Source: Bolinopsis microptera (Eukaryota; Ctenophora; Tentaculata; Lobata; Bolinopsidae). From it: DNA of 64,000 nucleotides. A program made the translations under genes and the position numbers. Position 1 is the stretch's first letter; each line of letters begins with the position of its first letter. Below are positions 1-12,500 of this stretch, in pieces. The notes under the pieces are model-generated. The model was not told where the DNA came from. It saw only the letters and a list, made by a program, of their open reading frames with translations, and did no database searches. The stretch lies in NCBI RefSeq assembly GCF_026151205.1, contig NC_087072.1:20426103-20490102 (forward strand). Reading direction: 5' to 3'.

Positions 1-1747
1 ATAACTGATGCTATAAAGGCACAGATCATTCTTTCTTTACAATCTGGTGATTTCGATGATGAAACCATGAAAATTCTCGAGGAAGAACTCGAAAAGATTG
101 ACTCTGTTGATGATGGTAAGATGGAAATCGCTGCTACAAAGAAAGATGGTACACCGATTAACTTGACGGTTAACATCAACAACATTGTCAAGAATATTGT
201 CCCTGTTCCTATGGATGAGGAAGAGGGTTACGAGCTCATTGAAAGTGCGCCAGTTCCAGTCCAATGTGATCTCAAAGTCGCCCTAGAAAGCCCGACTGAT
301 ATCACGGATATCCCTGTTACCGACGATATAAAGTCACAGATTGCTGATACTTTGAAATCGTCAGGTCATGATGAAGAGACGATTGATCTCTTACGAGAAC
401 AACTCGGCAAGTTGTTGAACTTAAATGGTGATACTGTTGAGCTGTCGACGTACAAAAAGGATGGAACTCCAATTGATTTTACGATCAATATTCATCGTAT
501 CACAAAAATAACTGTGCCAGTTTCCCTAAAAGAAGAGCCCCAAGAGGAGAGTCCTGACTCCAAAAAAGTTATCCCAATAACACTTGAAATCAAGGCTCAG
601 ATCGTAGACTCGTTAAAATCTGCTGATCTTGACGAGGAGACACTTGATCTGCTTGAAAAGGAAGTAGAGAAGCTCGACAATCTGGAGGGTCATAGCATCG
701 ACTTAAACATCGCTAAGAAAGACGGAACTCCGATCAGCCTTACTATCAACTTGGAGAACATTACCAAAAACATTGCTCCAACAACCCTTGAAAGTGAGGA
801 TGCTCCTGAGCTCCTGGAGTCTGTAGATATGGATCCGTGTGAAGATATAACTGTTGAGCAAGATATCAAAGAGAAGGTTCATCGTGCCCCTCTTGCACTT
901 GATATCCCTGTTTCACTTGCTTGTATCGGTAAAGACATTAAAGCTGTTCCAATTGGTATGGATGATTACGGATATGCCTTGGAATATCCCAAAGCTAAGA
1001 AAGAGGAACCCCTGGAGCCGCTTGGACAATTCTTGGCAGTCCATACTGAGATAACTGACAAGATTAAAGAAGCAATCATTGCATTGGATATTCCCAAACC
1101 TGCAAAAGAAGATCTGATCAAGGAGCTTGATAACGGAAATATGATGGCTTGTGGTGCAAATGGTCTTATAAAGACTACACTCGAAATTATTGAGCCTGTC
1201 GCTACGCTCGTCAACTTGACTCTTCCTGATACTCCTGTGAACCCAGGTGATATTGTCGTAGACTTTTCTCAGCCCAAAGAAGATACAGCTGAAATACCTT
1301 TGAAAGAAGAGGTTGCTCCTGAAGAGGGTGGTATTGAGGATATTCACGTTGAATCAGAGAAGGTACCCGAAGTTTTAGAAGAGCCTGGTGAGAAGAAGAT
1401 GGTTCCAGTTACCGAAGATATAAAAGCCCAGATCATGGATTCACTGAAAGGAGCAAATCTTGATGGTGAAACCCTTGATCTACTGGAGAAAGAAGTCGAC
1501 AAATTGGACAATCTTGAAGGTGACCAGGTCAAACTTATTACTGAGAAAGAAGACGGCACACCGATAGCTTTGACAATAAACGTATCGCATATTACCAAAC
1601 ATATTGCTTCAATACCTGTGTCAGATGAAGAGGAATATGAACTAGTAGAGCCTGCAGAAGAACCGAAAAAAGAAACCGGCGTCGAAGATTTACCCCTGGT
1701 GGAGGTGGTTGTTGATGTCTTAGATTACTGCAACATCGACGAAGATT
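1..1747 (+). CDS. Large exon of a modular repeat protein (5' end outside window)
   Basis: The frame is open from base 1, so the exon begins left of the window. It encodes about 582 residues with four clear copies of an ~80-residue unit (nt 1-210, 313-513, 571-783, 1402-1620) and one degenerate stretch between (about 846-1250). Each clear unit has an amphipathic helix pair of the type IKAQIxDSLKS..LDEETLDLLEKEVEKL, then a strand, the near-invariant turn KKDGTPI, a strand LTINI and ITKxI. Linkers are acidic and Pro-rich. The exon ends at GAT T|GTAAGT (donor at 1748, phase 1); beyond it the frame soon hits a stop. All downstream exons at 19926-27893 have phase-1 borders, so this is probably part of the same gene. 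No known family was recognised. Function is unknown; a structural or elastic protein is only a guess. Confidence 0.75.
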
Positions 1748-4350
1748 GTAAGTTTATTAGCTGATCATCATTAACTGAGAGCATTTTTACGGCCTTGATT
1801 GCCGAGTTTTAAGATATTTATTTATTGCCCGTACACTTATATTTTTAACATCTTTACGACGCAATAGTAAGTTATCAAGCTTTAGTTTAGTACGTGTTAA
1901 ACTTATCTTACAATTTGAGCTAGTCGTGCTCACTTTTCTGAGGTTCACAATCGTCTGAAAATAGGAATCTCCGCTATTTCTATTATCACCAAGGGTCCCG
2001 GTATATATGGTTAGAGAGAATTGTGGGGCAACATGTAAGTGACGAAGTCCTGTAATAAGGTTCTGTGCGGTACGTTATATTAACAGTGTGTGCACTGTGC
2101 GTGTGTAAGACCTGTCATGGTCCGAGTAATTTTAAGTTTGTCACAATTACATCCTAAACTTTCATCCTCGGATATAGGGTGTGCAGTGACGGTAATCGTA
2201 AATACAGAAAGCGTCGATCGTAAACTTAGGATTCTTTGACGTTGAAATGTTAATTTATGTAGATATAATTCTGTCAGACACAGTTAAGTTGACATAAAAT
2301 ATTGTTGTGATATACACATGCGTACTTAGTAAAGGGTGGGATTCTGTTCTAGAATCTCGTACAGGTGTCCTGAAATTCTGACAGGAGATTAGATCATTGT
2401 TCTGTGCTGATGTAAGGTTCCAGCGTTCTCCTGTTCCTTACTGTATTAGGGTTGTTTACTGTTTAGTGCACGTGTAAGCTGATGCGACGTACCTTTGACA
2501 TGAGGTAATCTAGCAAGGTCTATGATGACGTTAGAATGGTCCCGTCCCTCAGGAGTACCCAGGTAATGGTTACACGCACAGTGCATACGTATACGGTTAC
2601 AATTATTATATATTCTTCAGAATATACGCGACATCACACATCAATATTGGATTCAACGCTTTCTCATATAAAGTAAAATGTCAAATAATATATATATTAT
2701 ATTATATAGCGGGGTGTGGTGTGTTGGGAAGACCTCTAAAACTTTAGTGCCAGTTAAAATATCGAAACAATATGTAAAACAGCGAGTGTGTGCAGCGTTT
2801 AGCTCCATAGCAGCATCTGGTGGTGTGGGAGCAAGTATTACATGTTAATCTACCCTTTTCTGGAAACATGGCGGTTTATGGTTGAAAAAATTCGGCGAAA
2901 CTGTATTTTGAACTAGTGAAGTTAATTGTACGCAGCCGGTCATAAAACAAAAAGAAATATTCGAAGGTAGCTGTAGATTATACTAGGCTGTGACGGTTGG
3001 TCTCATAAAATGCCCAAACCAAACCCTGCATTATTCTCCAATTAAACACGGGCTGTTTAGCGTTGATATTAAACAAAAGCCTCGTGATTTAGACCATACA
3101 CCAAAACACCATAGCTCCATAGATTCAGGTGAAGTAGATGTATATGGGTAGAATCCTGGTGTTTGTATGCACTACTTCGTATCAACATTTTTATTCGCGC
3201 TGATTTGAGCGTCGTTGTGAGTGTTACATTCCTATCGGAAAGTAGGAAGATGTCGCGTCGTCCTCTTCAACATTCGCTAACCAAAGCGGTTGACCATCGT
3301 CGGATAGGCCAAGGTAAAAACGTCTGAATTCAAACAAAAGTATAACTATGCCAATTAAGGTTTGAGTGTATGAACAATAGAGCATTTCAGCAATCCTATT
3401 GTAAATTCTAATCTGCTGGTCGTAAGTGTTTGATCCGGATCGTCTCTTACTCTTGAAAAAGCCTTTAGCTGAGGAATACGTGTTTTACATTGTTGGATCT
3501 GTTGAGTTGTACGGGCTTCAGCGGTTCTTTGAAAATATACGAATGTTTAAGCGGTCGATCAAGCGGTCGATCACAGCAGAACGGATAATAACTCAAAGTA
3601 GGTTCAAAATATAAGAGTAGATCAAGTGAAACAAAGGTTTGTACAACCCAACTAAACTATTGTGTTAAGTTTGAATTTTGATGCGTTTGTCATTAGTAAG
3701 TTCATTTTTAGTATCCTATTATATATGTGTCTTATAGTATATTGTAAAACTCAAGTCGGGCATTGTATTAAATATGTTGGGTCAGTCGATTGTTCTTGCG
3801 TTTGCTTCAACCACTATTTGAGAGCAGACTGATGTTTCCTCAATTCCGTGCCCTTCTCCGGTCGATGACCGATGAACGGGTTGAGAGGCAAGGTAAGAAG
3901 TTCAAATTTAGACAAAAGTATCTACCTCAAGTAATAGCGTTCAGTGTCTACATCTAAACAAAAGTCTGCGAGCTTCACAGTTCTTCCAATCGTTTAGCAC
4001 ATAACATGTGAGGGCTACTACCGCCTAGGTAATAATATGTATCAAGTAACTGTATACACTCATCATCGGAACGTAACATCATTATTGGAGTGACTCAGGT
4101 CATTATCATCAAATATCAGGTAATAATAAGGATCTTTTGTTAGATGGTCGATGTGCCCCCTGGGCCACTCTCCGCTCTTACTTGTCATCATCACTGTGTG
4201 CTGTTGCGTTCTTTTTAGTTCGGCTTGTGTAAGGTAATACGGGACCGCAGCTGTTTTTTAGTGTCTTAGTTTTAGCTGTGTTGTTTGTAATGGATAGTTT
4301 TAAGTAGTGGTATGGAGGCTGTTGATTTGAAGTATTCGGACCCAGGTTTG
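1748..4350. other. Non-coding stretch, no gene seen
   Basis: Probably intron following the exon that ends at 1747. It is AT-rich with many stops in all frames. Short ORFs (e.g. 3426-3614) show no coding character or family resemblance. A short AT-rich run lies near 2685-2708. No RNA gene was recognised. Confidence 0.5.
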
Positions 4351-4457
4351 TGTTGTTCGTGTTGTTCTTTTTATTCGTGTTGTTCTTTTTATTCGTTTTG
4401 TTCGTGTTGTTCGTATTGTTCGTGTTGTTCGTATTGTTCGTATTGTTCGTGTTGTTC
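4351..4457. repeat. 9-bp minisatellite (GTGTTGTTC-type)
   Basis: About 107 bp of degenerate 9-bp units TGTTGTTCG/TATTGTTCG, interrupted by TTTTTATTC variants. On the minus strand it reads as an Asn/Thr-rich ORF, which is an effect of the repeat and not a gene. Confidence 0.85.
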
Positions 4458-4679
4458 ACATTTTTAGCTGGTCGGTATACAAGTATTACACTATATCCTG
4501 GGAGAGTTATATAGAACACTAAGGTTGTATGAGCTGGTTGCTGCTTCTTCAGACAGGTCTTTGGCGTGGTGAAAATTATGTACGTTTTAACAAATTAGCT
4601 GTTGAAATGTCGTGAGAGTTGCGGCTGACATCACAGCATGACTAATTGTCATGTGTGGGTGGTGACCTAACCTGTGAGT

Positions 4680-4907
4680 CAAGGTGATACCAGGTTGTCA
4701 AGGTTATACCAGGTTGTCAAGGTGATACCAGGTTGTCAAGGTTATACCAGGTTGTCAAGGTGATACCAGGTTGTCAAGGTGATACCAGGTTGTCAAGGTG
4801 ATACCAGGTTGTCAAGGTGATACCAGGTTGTCAAGGTGATACCAGGTTGTCAAGGTTATACCAGGTTGTCAAGACGATACCAGGTTGTCAAGGTGATACC
4901 AGGTTGT
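4680..4907. repeat. 19-bp tandem repeat, 12 copies
   Basis: Twelve head-to-tail copies of the 19-bp unit CAAGGTGATACCAGGTTGT, with variants GTTATACC (copies 2, 4, 10) and GACGATACC (copy 11). Spacing is exact, giving 228 bp. Low divergence implies recent expansion or gene conversion. Confidence 0.95.
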
Positions 4908-7475
4908 TCCCAGGTAGGTAGTAGGGGTTCCATCATAATTCCACTTTAAGACTAAACTAGGGGTTTAACTGGGGGTACTGCAGGTGCGGTGTTGATATTA
5001 TTTTATATAATACTGGATACTAATACAGGTTGCAGGGTGGGACCAGCTGACCATTAGTAGGGTGTGCATTTGCTCTGAATAATCCGCGTCTTTTACTGCT
5101 GAGTAGTCTGACGTCAACTTCACTATTTTACTTAGCAACACGTTTTGTGTTGCGACTAGGACAAGGGAGACTACTGTTTAAACTTTCGATAAATTAGTTT
5201 CAATCAAAACCTTTGTTTGAAATTTGAATAACCATCGCGATCGTTTTACTAATCAAATTTCGTGAGGTCAAATTTAATCGATTCCTGATAGGATGTGACT
5301 TAGACTGATTAGTGATGACGGCATCTCGACATCGAGATTAATTTTGTGAAACAGTCTAGTAGTGTTCCTTGTTCTAACCAGAAAATATGTTTGCAAAAAA
5401 CTAGCACATTGCACAATCTTGAGTGTCAGAAAATGCCTCTAGAAATTGTCCCATTATCTTTCTACAAAGTTCTTATTAAAAAAGCAACGTTCCGTTGCAT
5501 CATTGCATGACTCATAGATATCCCATATTCTCCAAAAGTGTGAAACGTCGGCAGGAGGGAGATATTTATATTCGGTGGCATTTTCTTTGTCATTTGTTCA
5601 ACAATCTGGAGTGGTATTCGCACTATGCTGGAGATTCGTGACGTGAAAACCCGGAGTCCATTGTTACTTTCCATTACAAGAAGTGAAGACGTCTCATCAT
5701 TATACCCGACATATTCTCGACGATTCCAGAAGTTCCAGACTAAGTAGAGATGTGTTCCCCTTAAGTAGACCAGCAAACGTCTGCTGTCTTAACACGACCT
5801 TTCAACAAGCTTGTCAGTTATTAAACCCTACCTAGAACAAGCTTGTTATTAAAACCCTACCCATAGCAACAGTTAATACTTGAGACTGTCAGAACTGGGA
5901 GGTTCCCAGCTCTGATATGGGCCTGTAGTGGAGCTGGGGGTTTATAAAAAACACAAAAACAATGTCTGTTCCACCCTGACTGTCCTTTTAACTTATTTTA
6001 GTTTTAATAGAATGGGTCAACTTGACAACAACTATCAATCAAGGTAGAACTATGAATCAAAGTAGAAGTTGCCATATTTTTACTTTAAAGTATGATAACT
6101 TTGGACGATTTGTCTGTTTTATAAGCACCATGTTTACAAGGGGCCCGTGTTTACAAAACCATGTTCACAAGGGCCGTGTTTGATAAAGGCGGATTACACA
6201 CTGTTTACTGTTATCTCAGCAGATAATGAAAATTTGATTAGGAGTGCATGTTACACAGTCTACCACTGTCACCAACAAGAACCCCCGTTTAATACAGCTC
6301 TGCCACACCTTACAATCTCAGCTGTTTTAAATTTATATTTTCTCGGTCCGGTATCCACTATCCAATATCCATTATCCGGAGTCTCAAGTCTATCCACTAC
6401 TTCACTAGGATCTTTTGACAGTCACTGATTAAGATTGAACAGTTGGTTGGTATCTGAAACATGGCTAAGTTAATCTCAGCACGTCTTTATACCGTACAAG
6501 GGGACTCAAGTGAGGATGGAAGAGTCCTGGAAGCCGGTCCTCTCTAAGTAGGTTATACCGGACTTGTGTCAGTTGTAATCAAATTTGTGCCGTGTACTCA
6601 CACTCACATATAAGATCTGATTTCTAACTCTCTATAGCTTTGTTACGGCACACAGACTCCTGGAATTCTTGTTATGTAACACAGTCTGGTCAACATTGTG
6701 AGAAATTACTCATGCTGAGGAATTTCTGTGTAATATAAAATTAAAGGCCGAATAATTAAAACTGGAATATTCACTGCCGGTATTAGATGAAATTAGAGTT
6801 TGATAAGGAGTGTATTTTTCAGTCAGCTCTCCCCAATTGTCATGTCGTTATCACGGCCCCGGTTAGGTCGTTATCACGGCCCGTACTCTAATTAGTTACA
6901 GGTAAGTGTCACAACACGTCTTATTACCACGTATTAGACCCTCTCGCCTTGCTGTAATCCTGTAATTTTATCATCAGGGCTCATGGAATGTCAGCAATCA
7001 AGTGTGTAAATTACCTTGGTATTGTTTGGTGTCAATGTTACATAATGAACCTTCATTGTAGACTCATAAAGGTTAACTATTAGACGTGTGGAAATATAGA
7101 CAGTTGAGAATGTAGACATATTATAGAAATGTAGAAATATTTCGTGTAAGTACCCTGGCGAGGAATGGTTTACTGTGCCGGCCTGTGTCATTATTAGAAA
7201 TCGTAATTTTTACTGTTCCCACGTGATTCATTCCAGAGTTTAAGGTTGGAAACCCCATTATAATATGTTTAGTGTGATATCATTAAACATTTAACAGGCT
7301 TTATTCTTCATAAATCTAAAAATAACTTGACTTTTTTGACATTTTACCCCTCAAATCATTCTAAAGCTGTAGGCGCTGTAGTGATTCATAACTTTATAAG
7401 GACATCACTGAATTTTACTGTCATGACCACGGAGGGTGTCAACGATATTTGCCCATTCTATACAGTGTACAGATT
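4908..7475. other. Non-coding stretch, no gene seen
   Basis: Only short ORFs without coding character. Local duplications are visible near 5805-5870 (ACAAGCTTGT plus TATTAAA..CCCTACC twice) and near 6128-6185 (CATGTTTACAAGGG-like, twice). Confidence 0.45.
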
Positions 7476-7517
7476 ACAAGGATTTAAGGGTCCGGTACAA
7501 GGATTTAAGGGTCCGGT
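7476..7517. repeat. 21-bp direct tandem duplication
   Basis: The unit ACAAGGATTTAAGGGTCCGG plus T occurs twice with no mismatch. Confidence 0.85.
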
Positions 7518-7641
7518 CTCACTCAGCTCCTGACTGTAACTGATCGTAATTGTTGTGCTCCAGACACAGGATAAAGAATGCTCCTTATCCAGAAGCCTGA
7601 CCGATGTCTGAGAGCAGTAGAAACCAGAGAGGGTAACTAAG

Positions 7642-7735
7642 ATGCCAACACGAGCTGTTGGATCTACCCTGGAGTATAAGGATCATAATCGTACCACACA
7701 ACAGGAGTTTAACAATAAATCACAACTATATCGGG
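7642..7735 (+). CDS. Candidate short first exon (weak)
   Basis: An ATG opens 31 codons (begins MPTRAVGSTLEYKDHN) that end at CGG G|GTATGT, a good donor in phase 1. Phase 1 matches the exons from 18515 on. There is no homology support and composition is not strongly coding, so this is only a candidate alternative start of the repeat gene. A chance ORF is equally possible. Confidence 0.18.
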
Positions 7736-8439
7736 GTATGTTCTGTCCTGTCATCAGCTGTAACCCCGGGCCCTGGCTCCCCCATTTCTGGTTTAGCTGC
7801 AGGATCTTTCAAAACGATGTTGGGGCCATGTTGGCATGTCATCACTTCGGTTCTGGATTGTTGTTATTTCACGCTACATCCACTGCTTTACTTGTTATAA
7901 TGTACTTTGTTTCTTAGTCTGGTATCCGTCACCATTTTTAGCTCGATTATCGGAACCGATTTCCCTGTCTATGTTATATGCGATTTCAGTGTAAAAAGCT
8001 GAAGGTAAAGACAATGCCTATTATCATCAATCCCTTTCTCTGGTTTCTGAAGAGAGGTTTGAATATAACATTATGTTTTACAATACGTTGGAATTTCACT
8101 GAGGTTAACAGAGTGATTTAAGATGTTCTGGAACATTCAGGCTGCTGTAACTGTGCCTGGTGGATGAGTCATATTATCATACTATTAAAGCATTGTCAGT
8201 CATCTGTGTAGGGCTTTACACATGTCTATTTTGTACCTTACAATATCTGAAAAGTCTTTCAAAATTAGGAGAGAGATGATTTCATTTCACAATAATATGG
8301 CCCTCTTAGTTCACTGCTGTCATCAGACCATACCGACGATTCTGTAAACAATTTAGTGGTTAAGAATTACAGCTGGTAGGTATTTCTTGTTCTGATGTAG
8401 GTAGTTCATGTTTAGCTCATATTATCATGAAGCTCGGCA

Positions 8440-8466
8440 ATGATGATGATGATGATGATGATGATG
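8440..8466. repeat. (ATG)9 microsatellite
   Basis: Uninterrupted trinucleotide run. Confidence 0.9.
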
Positions 8467-9371
8467 CGAACCTTTTACAGTTTGCCGTGATTCTTGAGAT
8501 TCATTCAAGTATATAGAAGAATTTGACATTTTTCATGTCTGCTTGTACGTGCTAACTGAACAGTCAAGAGAAGATGTATATTGATATCAATAGTTTTCGC
8601 TCTCAGAACAGCTCAATCATTCTCAGTAACCGTGGTCCCGTGATTGTGAAACTAATAGATCTTCAAAGAGTAGTTTTGTTTGATACTACGACTGAACAAT
8701 AGACAATATCACATGGCTCTTCGAAAAATGGACACTTTGGAATAAGTACTGGAAATGCCGGGCTGCATACCTTCCCCGAGTATCAGCAGCTGACGTAAAA
8801 GCAGGTATATACCGATAATTAGAGAGAGTGTACATTGTATCTCCATCTAATTGTTCAGGTCTAGGTTCGCATAGTCGACCAATTAGCACGTCGACTCAAT
8901 ATCCCAGTTCCCCAAAAAAACATATTTAAAAAACTCATTGGTCCTTGGGTGGGTGACCCTCGGTAAAATTAGAGCTCTTCACTCCACGAGGACCTCCGAC
9001 TGATGGTTCGGTTGGTTCCAACTGGAGACAACCATTGGACTAACAACCTCACAGTCAGCCAGTGGTCCGGATCTTATCATTCCTTCACTGAGTCGCACTC
9101 TCCGATACCACTTTACCTAGTTAGGATAAATTCTTTAGGGTTTTAGAAAGTTAGAAGCTTTGTTGGCTTCTCTCTCTCTCTTGGCCAGATATCGATGACA
9201 TCTCTGACCGGATCTACGTTGTCGGATGCAGCAGGCCTATCTCACCATCTCTTGTTTTATGTGTTTTGGCGTATGTGTTTGCTTGATGGAACTTGACATG
9301 CAGCTCGCCTTGTGCTGTTCCCAGTAGTGTTGTTATTAGTGTGATGTGATTTGATCGGGGTGTAGTGTAAC

Positions 9372-9540
9372 ATGTACGGAGTGGACAGAGGGTGCAGGAA
9401 ACCCTGGAACAAGAGTTTAAGTAAGGTGGTGTCAGAGAGGAGGAAGTTTAGGCTTGTTGCCAAGTGTCAGACTGATCAGGAAGCAGGTTGTGAGGATGAT
9501 GTGGACCAGCTCATTGCAGACGAGCTCATAGCTCTAACGG
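9372..9540 (+). CDS. Candidate first exon with W-x-x-x-L-x-K motif
   Basis: An ATG opens 56 codons with coding-like composition. They include CRKPWNKSLSKVV, which resembles the PWKKxLKKT motifs of the 18523 exon, and an acidic helical end (DDVDQLIADELIAL). The frame reaches ACG G|GTACAT, a possible donor in phase 1 matching the acceptors at 18515 and 19926. Without splicing the ORF stops at 9575. The supports are motif similarity and phase; there is no transcript evidence. It could be an alternative first exon of the repeat gene or a small separate gene. Confidence 0.35.
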
Positions 9541-12500
9541 GTACATATCTCCGTTTAAACAGTGACTATATTTAGCACGTGGGCATGTGTGTCTGGCTTA
9601 TTTGATGACTTACGTGGATCATTTGATAGCACTTGAAACCTTTGAATTGCTTTAGTCGCACACGCTGCGCGCGTGTTACGCTAAATCGTTTTCTATTATA
9701 GACATTTTCTATAACAAATAGGGTTTAGGACAAAGTGCATATTATTACGTCATCATATTGGACGAGGACGCCTTATGAATTGAATCCAGAGATGGCTTCG
9801 TCAATTCAGCTCTGTAGTAGAATAAACTCATCTGTAAGGTTGATACTTGATATCCATCTAATTAAATTAATACACCTAATTAAATAAAACACAGCGTTAT
9901 TTTTATGACACAATCAAACAATATAGCAATAGGACATTCAATATGATATGCAGTATATTATGCAGGTATGGTTTACCTAGTTAACCTAGTTTACCCTGAC
10001 ACAAGAGAATATGAAGTCTGTCTGGAAATGACGTGACTAATCCGACCATATTGTACACTTCTGTTTAATGTTTTATCTAATCTTTTATACACGAATAAGC
10101 CATGGATGATTAAAACATAATATCAAGTAAACATCTAATGCCATGAATTAAATTCAGATAAGTACACGTTATATCGCTGATGATTTTGATTTTTCTCAAA
10201 AATCGTCTGTTAAATTCAAGCAAATATCTTATCTTAAGTGGGTGTCTCTTTGATTTTAGTACATAACTTGTAAGGTACCTGTTGAATAGTAAAGTTCTTT
10301 GTATTTGTCTGTGATTAGCTTGCACTACCTAAACACTCCCCCCACCAGCAGACGACAAAGAAAGGCTGCAGAAAAATCTGTAACATTCTGAATAATGAGA
10401 CATTTTGACGTGTCCTAGGATAAATATTATTTTATATTTTATACGGTTGGTTAAGCTCAACCGTCAACAATGTCTCAATGTATTGCACTGTATAGTAAAA
10501 CTAATTGTGCTACTATAAATGTACAGCTGTTGTGAATAGAAATGTGGCTGTTCCTTTAAAGGCTTAGTTCTCACCGAGTACAATGTTAATAACAGCAAGG
10601 CTTGTTACAATGTAACAATGTTAATAGCAAGGACAATAACACAAGGATAATGATTCTTTTACTGTCTAACATAGTTAGTGTTACACTTAACTGATTTAAC
10701 TATAATTATAATTATAGCTTTAAAGTTTACCACGTGACGGACTCAAAAGTTGGCTTCTAAATTTCTCAAACGTTTAGTGCAATTCAATTGTAAAGGCCAT
10801 CTTTTCACGGGCGCAGTTTAATAGAGCTATAACATAATCACTTTGTATTACTTCATTCTAAAAGGAATAATCGATATAATACTCGGCGCTATCGTAACGT
10901 GACTAATAGTTTAAGTGTGCAGAGAGAGGTAGAGGTAGAGAGTTAGATCTGTAGATTAGTACATTGTTACTGCTGTTAGTTGATTGGTAAGTAAGACCTG
11001 GATAGTGGTTATCTAGAATAGCATTATTATTAACTGTTATATGTTGTAAAAATAGAAGCAGATTCTGAGTTTAATTGCCATGGACCAGCCTCAAGGAGTC
11101 GGTGAGGTATTTTATGAAAATCTATGTCAACAACATTGGCAAATGTTTCATTAAACATGTAAATTGTGGGCTGTTTGGATTTCCTTACCACCTGTGTAAC
11201 TGACCTTACGAAAGCCATTTTCTTAGAGGGCTCAAGATTCATTGTAGCGGTACTCCTCGGTATTATATACAGTACACTCAAGTGTTCATATCCTGAGTAA
11301 GCAAGCACTAAAGTGTAATGTACTGATGTGTATAGTGTATTAGTGCCCCACATATAATGCTATTGACCTATTGTATATCTAGTGATAATGGAGTAAGCTG
11401 TTACCATCCATTATCTACAATCGGCACAGTAATCCAGGTATTACTACTAAAGTGTAGCTCAATTAATTTGGGTTTGACTGTACGAGATATAGTTGAGGGG
11501 ATGTAACTTGTGAAATGTCCAAATATTTTGAAATATTGTGAGTAACAACAACTTACAACACCCTTCAGTGTGGGGAATTTAGAGGGATCTGTCAGTGTCA
11601 TGCTCACTAAATATTATCGTGATAACATAAGATATTAGTAACAGGAAGTAGTGAAAATGAGTTTTGGGGTTGTAACTTGTAGATGGATCTAGTTGCGGGT
11701 AACTGCAGCTGATATCCGTGTAGTAGTTACAGTTGACTATTAGCTGTGTACGAGGCTGTATGATAATGATAGTTTTTAGAAATAACTAGAAACATTGTGA
11801 AACAAAGTATCAGCTATTTACACGCCACATGTAATTGTGTGTACATACTCTCTCCCCGGTGCCTTTCTCCTTAGTGTTCATTTATTAGAACATTGTTGCT
11901 CTTCTACAGTCCACAGGCCACAGGGCGGACTGTAGTGTTCACATTGACCTGAGCAAAAAAACAAGGACACAAATCCTGGACGCTAGACAGGAACCCTGGC
12001 AACTGTAGTTTTTATAATATATCGTTGTTGTCCTGGTCTCCTATTATGGTCATGTTCACGAGATTGTTAATCTAACGTTAATAACAATATCAACCTACTG
12101 TGAATTGTTCCTGAGTACGAGTTTGGTTGTAGTTAGTGACTAGTATAGTGTTGTTAGGTGCCAAGGAAGGTCAGTTACGGTCACGCACCGGCAATATCTG
12201 GGTCATGCACTGGCAAGGTCTTGGTCATTCACCTGTAAAATTGTTCGGAGCAAGGAGCTATATTAATATGTTTAGAGGGTAGGACTCAGCAAGGCCCATG
12301 TAATTTGTTTAGTCTCTTTATATTACATCATCAGGGATTCGAAACAGATGCTGCACTCTTCACCCTGCACTCACAGATTACTGTCTCTTTACAAGATTAC
12401 CGTAATGATAATGAGGTTGTGTTATGATAATGAAGTTGTGTCAAGACAAATGATCCCCAGATCTGCTGCTACAAGGACCCTTAATTTCACGCCCTGCACT

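Noticed and set aside
913-1347. Minus-strand ORF overlapping the large repeat exon
   Set aside because: Antisense shadow of a clearly coding plus-strand frame.
4178-4519. Asn/Thr-repeat minus-strand ORF
   Set aside because: Explained by the 9-bp minisatellite read in one frame.
5462-5776. 104-codon minus-strand ORF
   Set aside because: Isolated, no family and no flanking exons; not enough to call a gene.
11030-11353. 107-codon minus-strand ORF
   Set aside because: AT-rich, no recognisable family, no supporting splice or promoter signals.
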